From Singulisphaera sp. GP187 (lineage in GTDB: Bacteria > Planctomycetota > Planctomycetia > Gemmatales > Gemmataceae), in contig CAMAUE010000052.1 of the NCBI GenBank assembly GCA_945861245.1, positions 1 through 32,813 on the forward strand: DNA of 32,813 nt, written 5' to 3'. The notes under the pieces were generated by a model, which worked only from the letters and a program-made list of their open reading frames with translations, searched no databases and was not told the DNA's origin. This document shows, one piece after another, positions 1 to 6,011 of the stretch. The position numbers were made by a program, and so were the translations under genes. Each line of letters begins with the position of its first letter. Position 1 is the first letter of the stretch.

Positions 1-276
1 ATCGTCGCCGACTACAAACGAAAACGCGATCGCCTCGTCTCGTCCTTGAGCGATTGCTATGAGTTGAACTCGCCAGCTGGGGCGTTCTACATGTTCCCCA
101 AAACGCCGTGGGGTACAGGCAGCGACTTCGTAGCCCAGGCGATTCGCAACAACCTGCTCATCATTCCCGGCAAGACGTTCAGCCGGCACGATACGCACTT
201 CCGCATCAGTTACGCCGTCAGCGATGCGATGCTCGATCGAGGCATCGAGATTTTGCGAAAGTTAGCGAAGCGGTGA
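1..276 (+). CDS. Class I/II PLP-dependent aminotransferase, C-terminal end (partial)
   Basis: The reading frame is open from base 1, so only the last 91 residues are present. They match the small C-terminal domain of fold-type I aminotransferases of the aspartate aminotransferase class: 'SPAGAFYMFPK' is the strand that closes over the active site, 'LLIIPGKTF' follows, and the Arg in 'HFRISYA' corresponds to the Arg that binds the substrate alpha-carboxylate. The catalytic Lys and the PLP-binding residues lie upstream of the window, so the amino donor cannot be named. The gene ends at TGA and is followed at once by a long hairpin that may serve as its 3' end. Confidence 0.88.
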   Translation: MVADYKRKRDRLVSSLSDCYELNSPAGAFYMFPKTPWGTGSDFVAQAIRNNLLIIPGKTFSRHDTHFRISYAVSDAMLDRGIEILRKLAKR

Positions 277-281
277 GCTTG

Positions 282-342
282 TGTCAGAGCCGCACACGAA
301 GTGAGCGGAATTGAACCGCTTACTTCGTGCGCGGCTCTGACA
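282..342. repeat. Long imperfect palindrome, possible 3'-end hairpin
   Basis: Two 27-base arms (282-308 and 316-342) pair around the 7-base loop AATTGAA. The two mismatches are G/A differences that would be G-U wobbles in RNA on one strand. It starts six bases after the aminotransferase stop. There is no T-run, so it is not a standard intrinsic terminator; mRNA 3'-end protection or a mobile palindrome are both possible. Confidence 0.85.
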
Positions 343-378
343 ATAACGCGCGTTCCAATTGTTCGGATTTTGCCGCAA

Positions 379-407
379 TTGACACGTCGCAACCTGTGAC
401 CTAGGCT
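379..407 (+). promoter_or_regulatory. Putative sigma-70 type promoter for the PilZ gene
   Basis: A perfect -35 hexamer TTGACA (379-384) is followed after 17 bases by TAGGCT (402-407), a weak -10 with three matches to the consensus. It lies about 50 bases upstream of the PilZ start at 457. The spacing and -35 are good; the -10 is poor, so this is a tentative call. Confidence 0.4.
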
Positions 408-456
408 TGAGCGCGGAATAGGAACGAACGCCAAACAGACCAAGAGGAACTGTCAC

Positions 457-835
457 ATGATTGGCACATCTTCTGCTGCCATGGTGCAGCCCATACGCAA
501 TCCCTATTTTCACGACGCCGAAAGGCGCGGCGAAGTCCGCCATGCCATGCCATGCCATTACGTTGGAGGCCACGTCGTATCCCATGGAGCCGAACGAAAC
601 GCTCTCGTGGGGAGCGATGGTCAACGACATCTCGCCGGGCGGGGTTAGCGTGACCTTGTGCTATCCGTTTCGGGCGGGCACGTATCTCGCGATCGACCTG
701 CAACATCCGAACGGCATGGTTCACACGTTGATGGTTCGTGTCGTATATGCCCAGGACCAAATCGATGGCATGTGGCGTTTGGGCTGCGAATTTCTCAAGC
801 CGATGACGCAAATCGATTTGGAATTGTTTGTGTAA
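457..835 (+). pseudogene. PilZ domain protein (c-di-GMP receptor family), split by a frameshift at a GCCAT repeat
   Basis: The ATG at 457 is preceded by AGAGGA at good spacing. In that frame the N-terminus carries 'AERRGEVRHAMPC', which contains the PilZ RxxxR c-di-GMP motif (RGEVR), but the frame stops at 648. The rest of the domain is in the next frame: 'VNDISPGGV' holds the second PilZ motif (D/N)xSxxG, then 'MVRVVYAQD' and 'WRLGCEFLK' finish the beta barrel, ending at 835. The two frames swap inside four tandem GCCAT units (539-558). Five units, or two, would give one continuous protein of about 125-128 residues. Causes could be slipped-strand phase variation, fixed pseudogenisation or a sequencing error. 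A TTG at 461 could open the second frame alone but would lack the RxxxR motif. The gene lies next to, and converges on, the Tad pilus block. Confidence 0.75.
539..558 (+). repeat. Simple sequence repeat, GCCAT x4, inside the PilZ gene
   Basis: Four exact copies of the pentamer GCCAT stand in tandem at the place where the PilZ reading frame shifts. Because the unit length is not a multiple of three, gain of one unit or loss of two restores the frame. This is the architecture of contingency loci, although four units is short for frequent slippage. Confidence 0.9.
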
Positions 836-840
836 AGTTG

Positions 841-922
841 CGTTTAGCCGCTCGCTTTCGGCGAGCGCGGCCTACCCGTTGTGCGGTACAATTCGCGCTC
901 GCCGAAAGCGAGCGGCTAAACG
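841..922. repeat. Perfect 29-bp-arm palindrome
   Basis: The arms 841-869 and 894-922 are exact reverse complements of 29 bases, with a 24-base loop. Each arm also contains its own small hairpin (CGCTCGC...GCGAGCG). It sits directly after the PilZ stop and before a terminator. A solo left-arm match of 15 bases occurs at 12223, so this belongs to a repeated family. Confidence 0.92.
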
Positions 923-935
923 AAGCGCGGTAGAC

Positions 936-972
936 AAAAAAAGCCCCACGCTTTCACGTGGGACTTTCTTGT
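936..972. terminator. Bidirectional intrinsic terminator between PilZ and cpaC
   Basis: The stem GCCCCACG/CGTGGGAC (943-950 and 957-964) encloses the loop CTTTCA. On the minus strand it is followed by seven T residues (A-run 936-942), an excellent terminator for cpaC. On the plus strand it is followed by TTTCTT, serving the PilZ gene. It lies between two convergent genes. Confidence 0.85.
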
Positions 973-1006
973 TGGTTACTGCTCACATCTTTTTCACAGA
1001 CCACAA

Positions 1007-2887
1007 CTATCGCGGAAGTAACGTTCCGCCAATGGGCGGAAGCGTGGGGCTGGTCTCGGTTTCACGCACCGGGATCGTCGGTACGACTGGCGTCACAGGG
1101 CCGAGGCTTGACGAAATGTCACGAATCGACGGAAAGGACGAAATGTCCGGCAGCGTCGAATCGTTCGGCAGCTGAACCTTCGGCGTCGGGGAGGGCTGCG
1201 CTTCGGGCATCGTGGTCATGACGGGCATCGTGGTCATGACGGGCATCGATACGGCGGAGTTCGCCGAACTAGTCGGGCGCGGCTGGCTGGCCTTGCCACC
1301 GCTGCTCGCTTCGGGTGCACAGCCGTTCGGGCCGCACGGAATTTGGCCAATGTTCGACGCACCATGAAACGCGGGTTTATAGTAGTGCGGGTGGAACAGC
1401 ACATTGCGTTGCCCACGCGGTGCTTCCAGGATGCCTTCGAGGAAAAACTCGAAATCGTCCGGCCTCCGGGTTTCGCGACCCGGCAGGAAGCGGGGAATCT
1501 TCGTGCATTCGATCGGATCGGCCAGGCGCGCCGTGACGAGGATTACGAGCTCCTCTTCGACTTCGGCATAACTCTTGGACGTAAACGCCGTGCCGACAAA
1601 GGGCAGATCACCCAAGAACGGCACGCGAGTGATCGTGGCGTTGGTGGTGCTCTGGATGAGTCCACCGATCGCCAAGGTTTGGCCGTCTTCCATTTGAACG
1701 GCGGCCTGGACGCTTCGCGTTTTGAAGCCGGGCGCGATCGTGCCAGAGACGCTTACTCCAGCAGCGGAGTCGAGTTGGCTCAACTCGGGGCGTACCTCCA
1801 AGTGAATCTTGCCATTACCCAGGACCGTAGGCAGGCAATGAACGACTGTGCCAAATTGTTTGTAGGAGATGCTCGGCGGCGAAGCAACGCCACCGGAGAG
1901 GATGATCGGCGTTTCACCACCGCTAATGATGAACGCGGGTCGGCCACTCAAGGTTGTGACGCGCGGCTCCGCGATGATCTTGGCGAGGCCCTCAGTCCTT
2001 AGCGCCTGTAGAAACCCAAGGAAACTGTTGGAAGAATTCAGCACGCCGAACGGGATATTCGCGGTACCACCTTGGGATTGGGAGAAGCTACTACCGGCAA
2101 CGGCAGTGGCCAACGAGTTCGCAGCCGAAAATGGCGAGCCCAGCAGGCTGGAGACCATCCAGTTCGAGCCGTTCTGCGACCAGCTGAACGTCATGTTGCG
2201 GGCATGTGAACGATTGACAACCGCGACGATGACTTCGAGCGAGACTGTCTGCACGCCGCCGATGCGGATGTTGTTAACGATGTCATCCTTGTCCTCCTTC
2301 GACTTCTTTTGGCTCACAGAGGCCGCGAGTTGCCCGATGATTCGAGCGTCCTCGGCGCTGCCTACCGTGCCAGTGAGGACGATCGTATTGCCGCTGTCGG
2401 ACGAATTGACCTGCACCGACGACGCCGGCACATTGCGCTGGATCAGGTCACGCAGTTCCTTGACGCGATCGCTGACAACAACGACGTCGACTTCCTCGAC
2501 GCGGCCCGATTCACCGGTGATTCGAACGTGGGTTCGCCCTGGGCCGACGGCTTCAAAAAGGACCGACGTGAAGTCCTTCTCGATCGGCCTGACCATGAGA
2601 ACCTTGGCGAATTGGTTCTCAACCTTTTTAAGCTTTTCTTTGTTCAGCAACTGGTAGGTCTGGGTACTGCCGACCGTCATGGTGACGTAGGGCAGCTCTT
2701 GTTTGATTTCGGGACCGCCCTTCGCGCCAGGGCCACCACCGCCGCCACCACTGACTTCGGGGAGTTGAATGCGATTGGCCTGAAACAAATCTTGTGCTTG
2801 TGCCGAGAGCGTATTAATATAGAGCGCTAGAATAACGAGCAGACTCCAGCAAACGACGAGACGGGGCACGAAATGCGAGCGGTGCAT
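1007..2887 (-). CDS. cpaC: Tad/Flp pilus secretin, CpaC/RcpA family
   Basis: The product is 626 residues. It forms the outer-membrane channel through which Flp pili leave the cell. A signal peptide covers about residues 1-31. A CpaC-type N-terminal domain follows ('VGSTQTYQLL'), then a BON-like domain around 150-215 ('VLTGTVGSAEDARIIGQLA'), then the secretin domain at roughly 230-460 with 'EPRVTTLSGRPAFIISGGE' and the C-terminal 'VPFLGDLPFVGTAF' signature. A Pro/Ser-rich tail of about 90 residues follows and includes a duplicated 'MPVMTT' unit; such tails are not part of the core family. The start at 2887 has GAGGTG upstream. It is the last gene of the minus-strand pilus block and ends at the bidirectional terminator at 936-972. 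cpaB lies about 200 bases upstream, separated by two hairpins. Confidence 0.93.
   Translation of the reverse strand: MHRSHFVPRLVVCWSLLVILALYINTLSAQAQDLFQANRIQLPEVSGGGGGGPGAKGGPEIKQELPYVTMTVGSTQTYQLLNKEKLKKVENQFAKVLMVRPIEKDFTSVLFEAVGPGRTHVRITGESGRVEEVDVVVVSDRVKELRDLIQRNVPASSVQVNSSDSGNTIVLTGTVGSAEDARIIGQLAASVSQKKSKEDKDDIVNNIRIGGVQTVSLEVIVAVVNRSHARNMTFSWSQNGSNWMVSSLLGSPFSAANSLATAVAGSSFSQSQGGTANIPFGVLNSSNSFLGFLQALRTEGLAKIIAEPRVTTLSGRPAFIISGGETPIILSGGVASPPSISYKQFGTVVHCLPTVLGNGKIHLEVRPELSQLDSAAGVSVSGTIAPGFKTRSVQAAVQMEDGQTLAIGGLIQSTTNATITRVPFLGDLPFVGTAFTSKSYAEVEEELVILVTARLADPIECTKIPRFLPGRETRRPDDFEFFLEGILEAPRGQRNVLFHPHYYKPAFHGASNIGQIPCGPNGCAPEASSGGKASQPRPTSSANSAVSMPVMTTMPVMTTMPEAQPSPTPKVQLPNDSTLPDISSFPSIRDISSSLGPVTPVVPTIPVRETETSPTLPPIGGTLLPR
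1205..1248 (-). repeat. 18-bp in-frame tandem duplication in the cpaC tail
   Basis: Two exact 18-base copies (1205-1222, 1223-1240) and a partial third copy encode repeated 'VMTTMP' units in the secretin's proline-rich C-terminal tail. The unit keeps the frame, so copy number can vary without breaking the protein. Confidence 0.85.
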
Positions 2888-2911
2888 CCTTTCACCTCTT
2901 CTAATATGAGA

Positions 2912-2978
2912 TGTGCAGGGTGAGTGTCGCCACCCACCGAATCAGTAACTAGGTGGGGAACAAGCCCCACCCTACACA
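2912..2978. repeat. Hairpin upstream of cpaC
   Basis: Nested inverted repeats: TGTGCAGGGTG (2912-2922) pairs with CACCCTACACA near 2968-2978, and CACCCACC pairs with AGGTGGGG inside. It lies in the cpaB-cpaC spacer and would sit in the cpaC leader if the two genes are co-transcribed. Confidence 0.7.
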
Positions 2979-2994
2979 ACCGTAACCAACAACT

Positions 2995-3087
2995 TTTCAA
3001 GCCCTGGGGTGAGGTACTCCGCACCCCAGGGATGGACACAGGCGATTGATCCCACGGGTTCGGAGTACCTCACCCCTGGGTTTGAAA
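2995..3087. repeat. Palindrome of the 'CCCAGGGGTGAG' family, copy 1
   Basis: The arm 2996-3021 (ending GGTGAGGTACTCCG) pairs with 3061-3087 (starting CGGAGTACCTCACC). The loop is about 39 bases. A related element lies at 13015-13095. When this copy is reverse-complemented, the loops share GGGA...TCCATCCC, so the two copies are in opposite orientation. It follows the cpaB stop. Confidence 0.85.
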
Positions 3088-3090
3088 TTA

Positions 3091-4038
3091 CTACTGATCC
3101 GACGGCTCATTGTTCTTCTTCAGGTTGCCGCGAATCGCTCCGGTGCGTGGAATGCTCGGTTCGCCGTCAACCTGTTCGCCGTCGTCGTTGAACTGACCGC
3201 TGATAGTCTGAATCTGAGAGCCGTTGATGATGAGCGTGGAATACGAAGTCGTCTTCACGCGTGGTTCCTCAACGATCGACTTCGGTTCCGGCACTACCAC
3301 GGGCGGCTTCGCTTCCTTCACGACCACGGGGGCGTCTTTTACTTCGTCCTTGCGTCCGAGCATTTCTTCGGCAGTCATTTGAATCGTTTTCCCCGGGGTA
3401 TTGTCACCGTTCCGGCGAAGCGACAGCGTGATGATGCCGAGTTCCTTGGCGACGCTCATGCGCAGCTTGTCTTCTTCTTTCAACGCGAAGGTCACGACCT
3501 GCGCGGGAGCGACGATTTCGCCTTCGGGGGTCACGCGTGTGTCAGCGGCGAGGACCAGAACGCGTTCCATCACGGTACGGGAGAACGTCGTCTTAAAGTC
3601 TGGGCCTTTCACCGTTAGCGTAAGGTCAACGAATGACCCAGGCAGCGTTGCCAAGCCATGGGCAGTCGTTTGCAGGTTCACTGGACATCCAACGGCCTGA
3701 TGGCCTTCGGGAATATCCAAGCCCACTTTGTCATACAGATTGGCGAAGGTGACGCGATCACCTTTGTTTCGGCTCAATCGCAGGCGTTTGCCTCGCACGG
3801 CATCAAAGTCTCGGATCAAATCGGGTGCATCGTCTTTCTTGTCGATGAACGATTCCTCGAACATTTCCTCGGGCTTACTAATCTGCTCGAAGACGTTCAG
3901 GTTTTTGCGAGCGACAAGGATCTTGACCCGTTCAACATCATCGACCTGACGACCCGCCAGCAACTGGCGGGTCATGAAGCTGGCACCGAGCCCGCATACG
4001 ATGGCCAAGCCCATCAGAATCATTGTTTTCGGTTTCAT
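3091..4038 (-). CDS. cpaB: Flp pilus assembly protein CpaB/RcpC
   Basis: CpaB is a periplasmic, membrane-anchored partner of the secretin in Tad systems. The chosen start at 4038 ('MKPKTMILMGLAIVCGLGASF', 315 residues) puts GAGG eight bases upstream and gives the usual N-terminal transmembrane anchor. An in-frame ATG at 4110 would add 24 residues but has no clear ribosome binding site. An SAF-type domain follows ('ILVARKNLNVFEQIS...'), then the RcpC/CpaB region ('GHQAVGCPVNLQTTAHGLATLPGSFVDLTLTV' spans it). The C-terminal 90 residues are Lys/Pro/Val-rich and poorly conserved. The gene lies between the peptidase gene and cpaC on the same strand. Confidence 0.9.
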   Translation of the reverse strand: MKPKTMILMGLAIVCGLGASFMTRQLLAGRQVDDVERVKILVARKNLNVFEQISKPEEMFEESFIDKKDDAPDLIRDFDAVRGKRLRLSRNKGDRVTFANLYDKVGLDIPEGHQAVGCPVNLQTTAHGLATLPGSFVDLTLTVKGPDFKTTFSRTVMERVLVLAADTRVTPEGEIVAPAQVVTFALKEEDKLRMSVAKELGIITLSLRRNGDNTPGKTIQMTAEEMLGRKDEVKDAPVVVKEAKPPVVVPEPKSIVEEPRVKTTSYSTLIINGSQIQTISGQFNDDGEQVDGEPSIPRTGAIRGNLKKNNEPSDQ

Positions 4039-4206
4039 GGAAGCGACCTCAACGTTGTTCAGGATTGGCAGGTTGTTTGGACCTACCTCTCCAATGTTAT
4101 TACTCGACATGGAGACACTGGGAACTTCAACTTTTACGGTTATTCCGGTCGCAATGGCTGTAATAGTAATGCGGGTAATCCGGGTTCTCTGACGTGATGC
4201 GATAAC

Positions 4207-4821
4207 TTAGAAGTTAAAGTTGTGAATATAGGTCAGATAGCCAAGGAAGCCGATGCACAATGGCACGCCATAGGGCAGGCGATGCCAGCGTGGCCTGCGT
4301 GCATTCGCCTTGTCCGCTACTTCGCCGATGCTCTTCGCTTTGAACATATCGCCAACGATCTCGCGAACATGTTGAGCGTTTTGCTGATATTGGCCGCGCA
4401 CGAGAATCATGCCCAGACCAATGACGCCGCCGGCCATTACGCCACACAGGAAAGCCCAGAAGATAATGCTGGCGCCGTCGATATCGGCTCCGGTGTTGAT
4501 GCCATAGAAGGCACCAATCCAGGCCCCGAAGCCCATCGTCATTTTGACATCACCCGCGCCCATACCGCCGATCGCATAGACCGGAATGAGCAGGATGAAG
4601 CCGAGGAACGTGCCGAAGAGCGCCGAGCCGATGCCGCCTACGCCCGCGTCCAGGCCGATATTATTCGCCAGACCTAGCAACCAGCCCGTGACGATGATGG
4701 AGAAGGTAAGCTTGTTGGGAACCTTGAACTTCCACCAATCGATAATGCCGGCGGCGACCATGCCGATGGAAATCACGAGGACGGGCCAGTTATCCACGCT
4801 CAAGAGTGGCTTGTCGAACAT
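4207..4821 (-). CDS. cpaA: Prepilin peptidase, A24 family (CpaA/TadV type)
   Basis: The product is a 204-residue polytopic membrane aspartyl protease that would cleave the leader of the Flp pilins encoded just upstream. Two catalytic Asp are visible: in 'GIIDWWKFKVPN' (about residue 28) and in the GxGD motif 'GGMGAGDVK' (about residue 91). It lacks the N-terminal methylase domain of PilD, as expected for CpaA/TadV. About six hydrophobic segments can be seen. The start at 4821 has AAGGA eight bases upstream. The pilin genes upstream end in a terminator, so this gene and cpaB-cpaC probably depend on readthrough or on their own promoter. Confidence 0.93.
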   Translation of the reverse strand: MFDKPLLSVDNWPVLVISIGMVAAGIIDWWKFKVPNKLTFSIIVTGWLLGLANNIGLDAGVGGIGSALFGTFLGFILLIPVYAIGGMGAGDVKMTMGFGAWIGAFYGINTGADIDGASIIFWAFLCGVMAGGVIGLGMILVRGQYQQNAQHVREIVGDMFKAKSIGEVADKANARRPRWHRLPYGVPLCIGFLGYLTYIHNFNF

Positions 4822-4869
4822 AGGGGGATCCTTGTGTCTTCTGGTTACGGGGAGATCATTATTCTTCCT

Positions 4870-4941
4870 GGCGAGCCGAGCTCCGTAAGGAGCCGGTTTC
4901 CGTCATTTCACTAACCGGCTCCTTACGGAACTCGGCTCGCC
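4870..4941. repeat. Long palindrome upstream of the peptidase gene
   Basis: GGCGAGCCGAG...GGAGCCGGTT pairs with AACCGGCTCC...CTCGGCTCGCC (arms about 28 bases, one to two mismatches) around a 16-base loop. It has no T-run. It lies between the pilin terminator and the prepilin peptidase start. Confidence 0.88.
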
Positions 4942-4950
4942 GGAATAGCC

Positions 4951-4986
4951 AAAAATAAGCCGCGCAGCTTGAAGGCTCCGCGGCTT
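4951..4986 (-). terminator. Intrinsic terminator after the flp pilin genes
   Basis: Read on the minus strand, an 8-bp stem AAGCCGCG/CGCGGCTT with a 14-base loop is followed by ATTTTT. It lies 47 bases after the first flp stop. It would end the riboswitch-pilin transcript and set pilin expression apart from the downstream assembly genes. Confidence 0.8.
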
Positions 4987-5032
4987 GGTACAGCCTGGGC
5001 CGTGGGCCCCATCGTGTTCAAGATCGCGCGGA

Positions 5033-5218
5033 TCAGCTCGAGGCGGAGCCGATCTTTGTGCCAACGGTCGTGAAGGTCGTGTTGGCGTTTTGGCCGAGGG
5101 TCGTGATGGCCGTGAGGCAGACCACGATAATCAAGGCCAGCATGACCGCGTATTCGACGGCGGTCGGGCCGTCTTCACGCTTGATGAAATTAACCACAGC
5201 TTCGGTGAACGTACGCAT
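5033..5218 (-). CDS. flp: Flp family type IVb pilin (promoter-distal copy)
   Basis: This is a 61-residue prepilin. The start at 5218 ('MRTFTEAVVNFIKREDG') is chosen because GAGG lies six bases upstream and because the class III leader then has the normal length; an upstream in-frame extension exists but is not needed. The cleavage site follows Gly17 (G|PTAVEYAV), with the invariant Glu5-Tyr6 pair of Flp pilins, then a hydrophobic helix 'VMLALIIVVCLTAITTLG'. The short hydrophilic tail ends in Ser. It differs from its neighbour mainly before the cleavage site and after the helix, which suggests tandem duplication. It would be cleaved by the A24 peptidase encoded downstream. Confidence 0.93.
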   Translation of the reverse strand: MRTFTEAVVNFIKREDGPTAVEYAVMLALIIVVCLTAITTLGQNANTTFTTVGTKIGSASS

Positions 5219-5293
5219 GAACATCCTCACTTGTAAAAAAGAAACCGCTGAAACCGATCCCGTCGCCACGCGGCGAAGGATCAACGTGTGTGC

Positions 5294-5482
5294 TTAGGAC
5301 GCTGACGATAGCGTGCCGTTAAGCCCCACGTTCTTGAACGTGCTGTTGGAGTTTTGGCCGAGGGTCGTGATGGCTGCGAGGCAGACCACGATAATCAAGG
5401 CCAGCATGACCGCATACTCAACTGCGGTCGGACCGTCTTCACGTTTAACAAATTGAATGACAGCTTCGTACCAATTCCGCAT
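5294..5482 (-). CDS. flp: Flp family type IVb pilin (promoter-proximal copy)
   Basis: This is a 62-residue prepilin starting at 5482 ('MRNWYEAVIQFVKREDG'), with AAGGGAG six bases before the ATG. The leader ends at Gly, followed by 'PTAVEYAVMLALIIVVCLAA', identical to the other copy over the cleavage site and most of the helix. The tail ('NSNSTFKNVGLNGTLSSAS') differs from that of copy 1, so the two pilins could make a mixed filament or be used under different conditions. It is the first gene after the c-di-GMP riboswitch; the ATG lies about 110 bases after the aptamer. Confidence 0.93.
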   Translation of the reverse strand: MRNWYEAVIQFVKREDGPTAVEYAVMLALIIVVCLAAITTLGQNSNSTFKNVGLNGTLSSAS

Positions 5483-5515
5483 GACTGCTCCCTTCTCACG
5501 GGAAACCGGCCCTGG

Positions 5516-5537
5516 CTTGGGATCTTTACGTCCCAAG
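5516..5537 (-). other. Leader hairpin between riboswitch and first flp gene
   Basis: CTTGGGA (5516-5522) pairs with TCCCAAG (5531-5537), with an 8-base loop. It is not followed by T residues, so it is not a terminator. Together with a nearby TCCC that could pair with the GGGA of the pilin ribosome binding site, it may be part of the expression platform. The mechanism is inferred. Confidence 0.45.
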
Positions 5538-5593
5538 TCCCTCATGCCTCGTAATGGTGGAGCTGATTTTGCAGAGCGGAGCGCTCGGAATCA

Positions 5594-5684
5594 GACATCC
5601 CTTCGGCAGCCTGGCGACCTGAGTAACAGGCCCATAGCTTTGCGTCACCGCCTCGCGACGGTTTTGCCATTTCGAGGACTATTT
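5594..5684 (-). ncRNA. Cyclic di-GMP-I riboswitch (GEMM-I) controlling the flp pilin genes
   Basis: On the minus strand the conserved GEMM-I core appears in order. GGCAAAACC is followed by helix CCGTC/GGCGG closed by a GCGA tetraloop (GNRA, as the family needs for docking). Then come TGACGCAAAGC, the near-invariant ligand-pocket sequence, a second helix GGGCCT/AGGTC, and CGCCAGGCTGCCGA, the tetraloop-receptor and closing strand. This matches the known aptamer in both sequence and layout. A short P1 (TCCT/GGGA) can form. It lies about 110 bases upstream of the first flp start on the same strand. GEMM-I aptamers bind c-di-GMP and, in some Geobacter relatives, cyclic AMP-GMP; which one applies here was not resolved. 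No terminator stem is obvious in the platform, so control of translation is likely. Confidence 0.88.
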
Positions 5685-5750
5685 GAGGAGATTCGCGTGC
5701 GACGATGTTTCCGTTGGTCGGCCAACCGCACGCGATTCGTTTCACACCCA

Positions 5751-5779
5751 AACGTAGGTTGCACAATTGGCGCAGTCAA
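5751..5779 (-). promoter_or_regulatory. Putative promoter of the riboswitch-flp transcript
   Basis: On the minus strand TTGACT (5774-5779) and TACGTT (5751-5756) are separated by exactly 17 bases. The -35 matches five of six positions and the -10 three of six. Transcription would start near 5744, about 60 bases before the aptamer. That leader contains an ATTCGCGTGCG/CGCACGCGATT inverted repeat (about 5690-5739). Confidence 0.45.
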
Positions 5780-5882
5780 ATCGAAGTGACCGATTATTCT
5801 GGTTTTTCATGCGCGAATCGGCAATGATAGAAAAGCGATTCGCCCGATTATCGCTCGGAAAATCTCACACGAGTGATAATTT

Positions 5883-5983
5883 GACGCCACCGACAAAAGT
5901 CACTTTACGAGCCGGAAGCGTAAGCGACGGACTGGAGAAATCCGTCGCTTACGCTTCCGGCTCGTACTTTTGTCGGTGGCGTC
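5883..5983. repeat. Two-layer palindrome, 'GAGCCGGAAGCG' family, copy A1
   Basis: The inner arms of 25 bases (5907-5931 and 5941-5965) are perfect complements around the loop CTGGAGAAA. An outer pair of 18 bases (5883-5900 and 5966-5983) extends the hairpin. The inner element recurs at 7132-7190 and 9150-9204. It lies downstream of the membrane protein gene at 6012-7046, which is on the minus strand. Confidence 0.93.
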
Positions 5984-6011
5984 ATAATTCGCAAGCGGGA
6001 AATAGCGAGCG

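Noticed and set aside
461..835. PilZ gene starting at TTG 461 as an intact CDS
   Set aside because: This start gives an N-terminus without the RxxxR motif and with no PilZ similarity, while ATG 457 has a good ribosome binding site and carries the motif in the other frame. A split gene explains the data better.
2309..2830. Plus-strand frame of 173 codons opposite cpaC
   Set aside because: It is antisense to the conserved secretin gene, shows no family features, and is a GC-rich shadow frame.
5542..5766. A 74-codon minus-strand frame upstream of the flp genes
   Set aside because: It runs through the c-di-GMP riboswitch; its codons are explained by the aptamer, and it has no ribosome binding site or known family.
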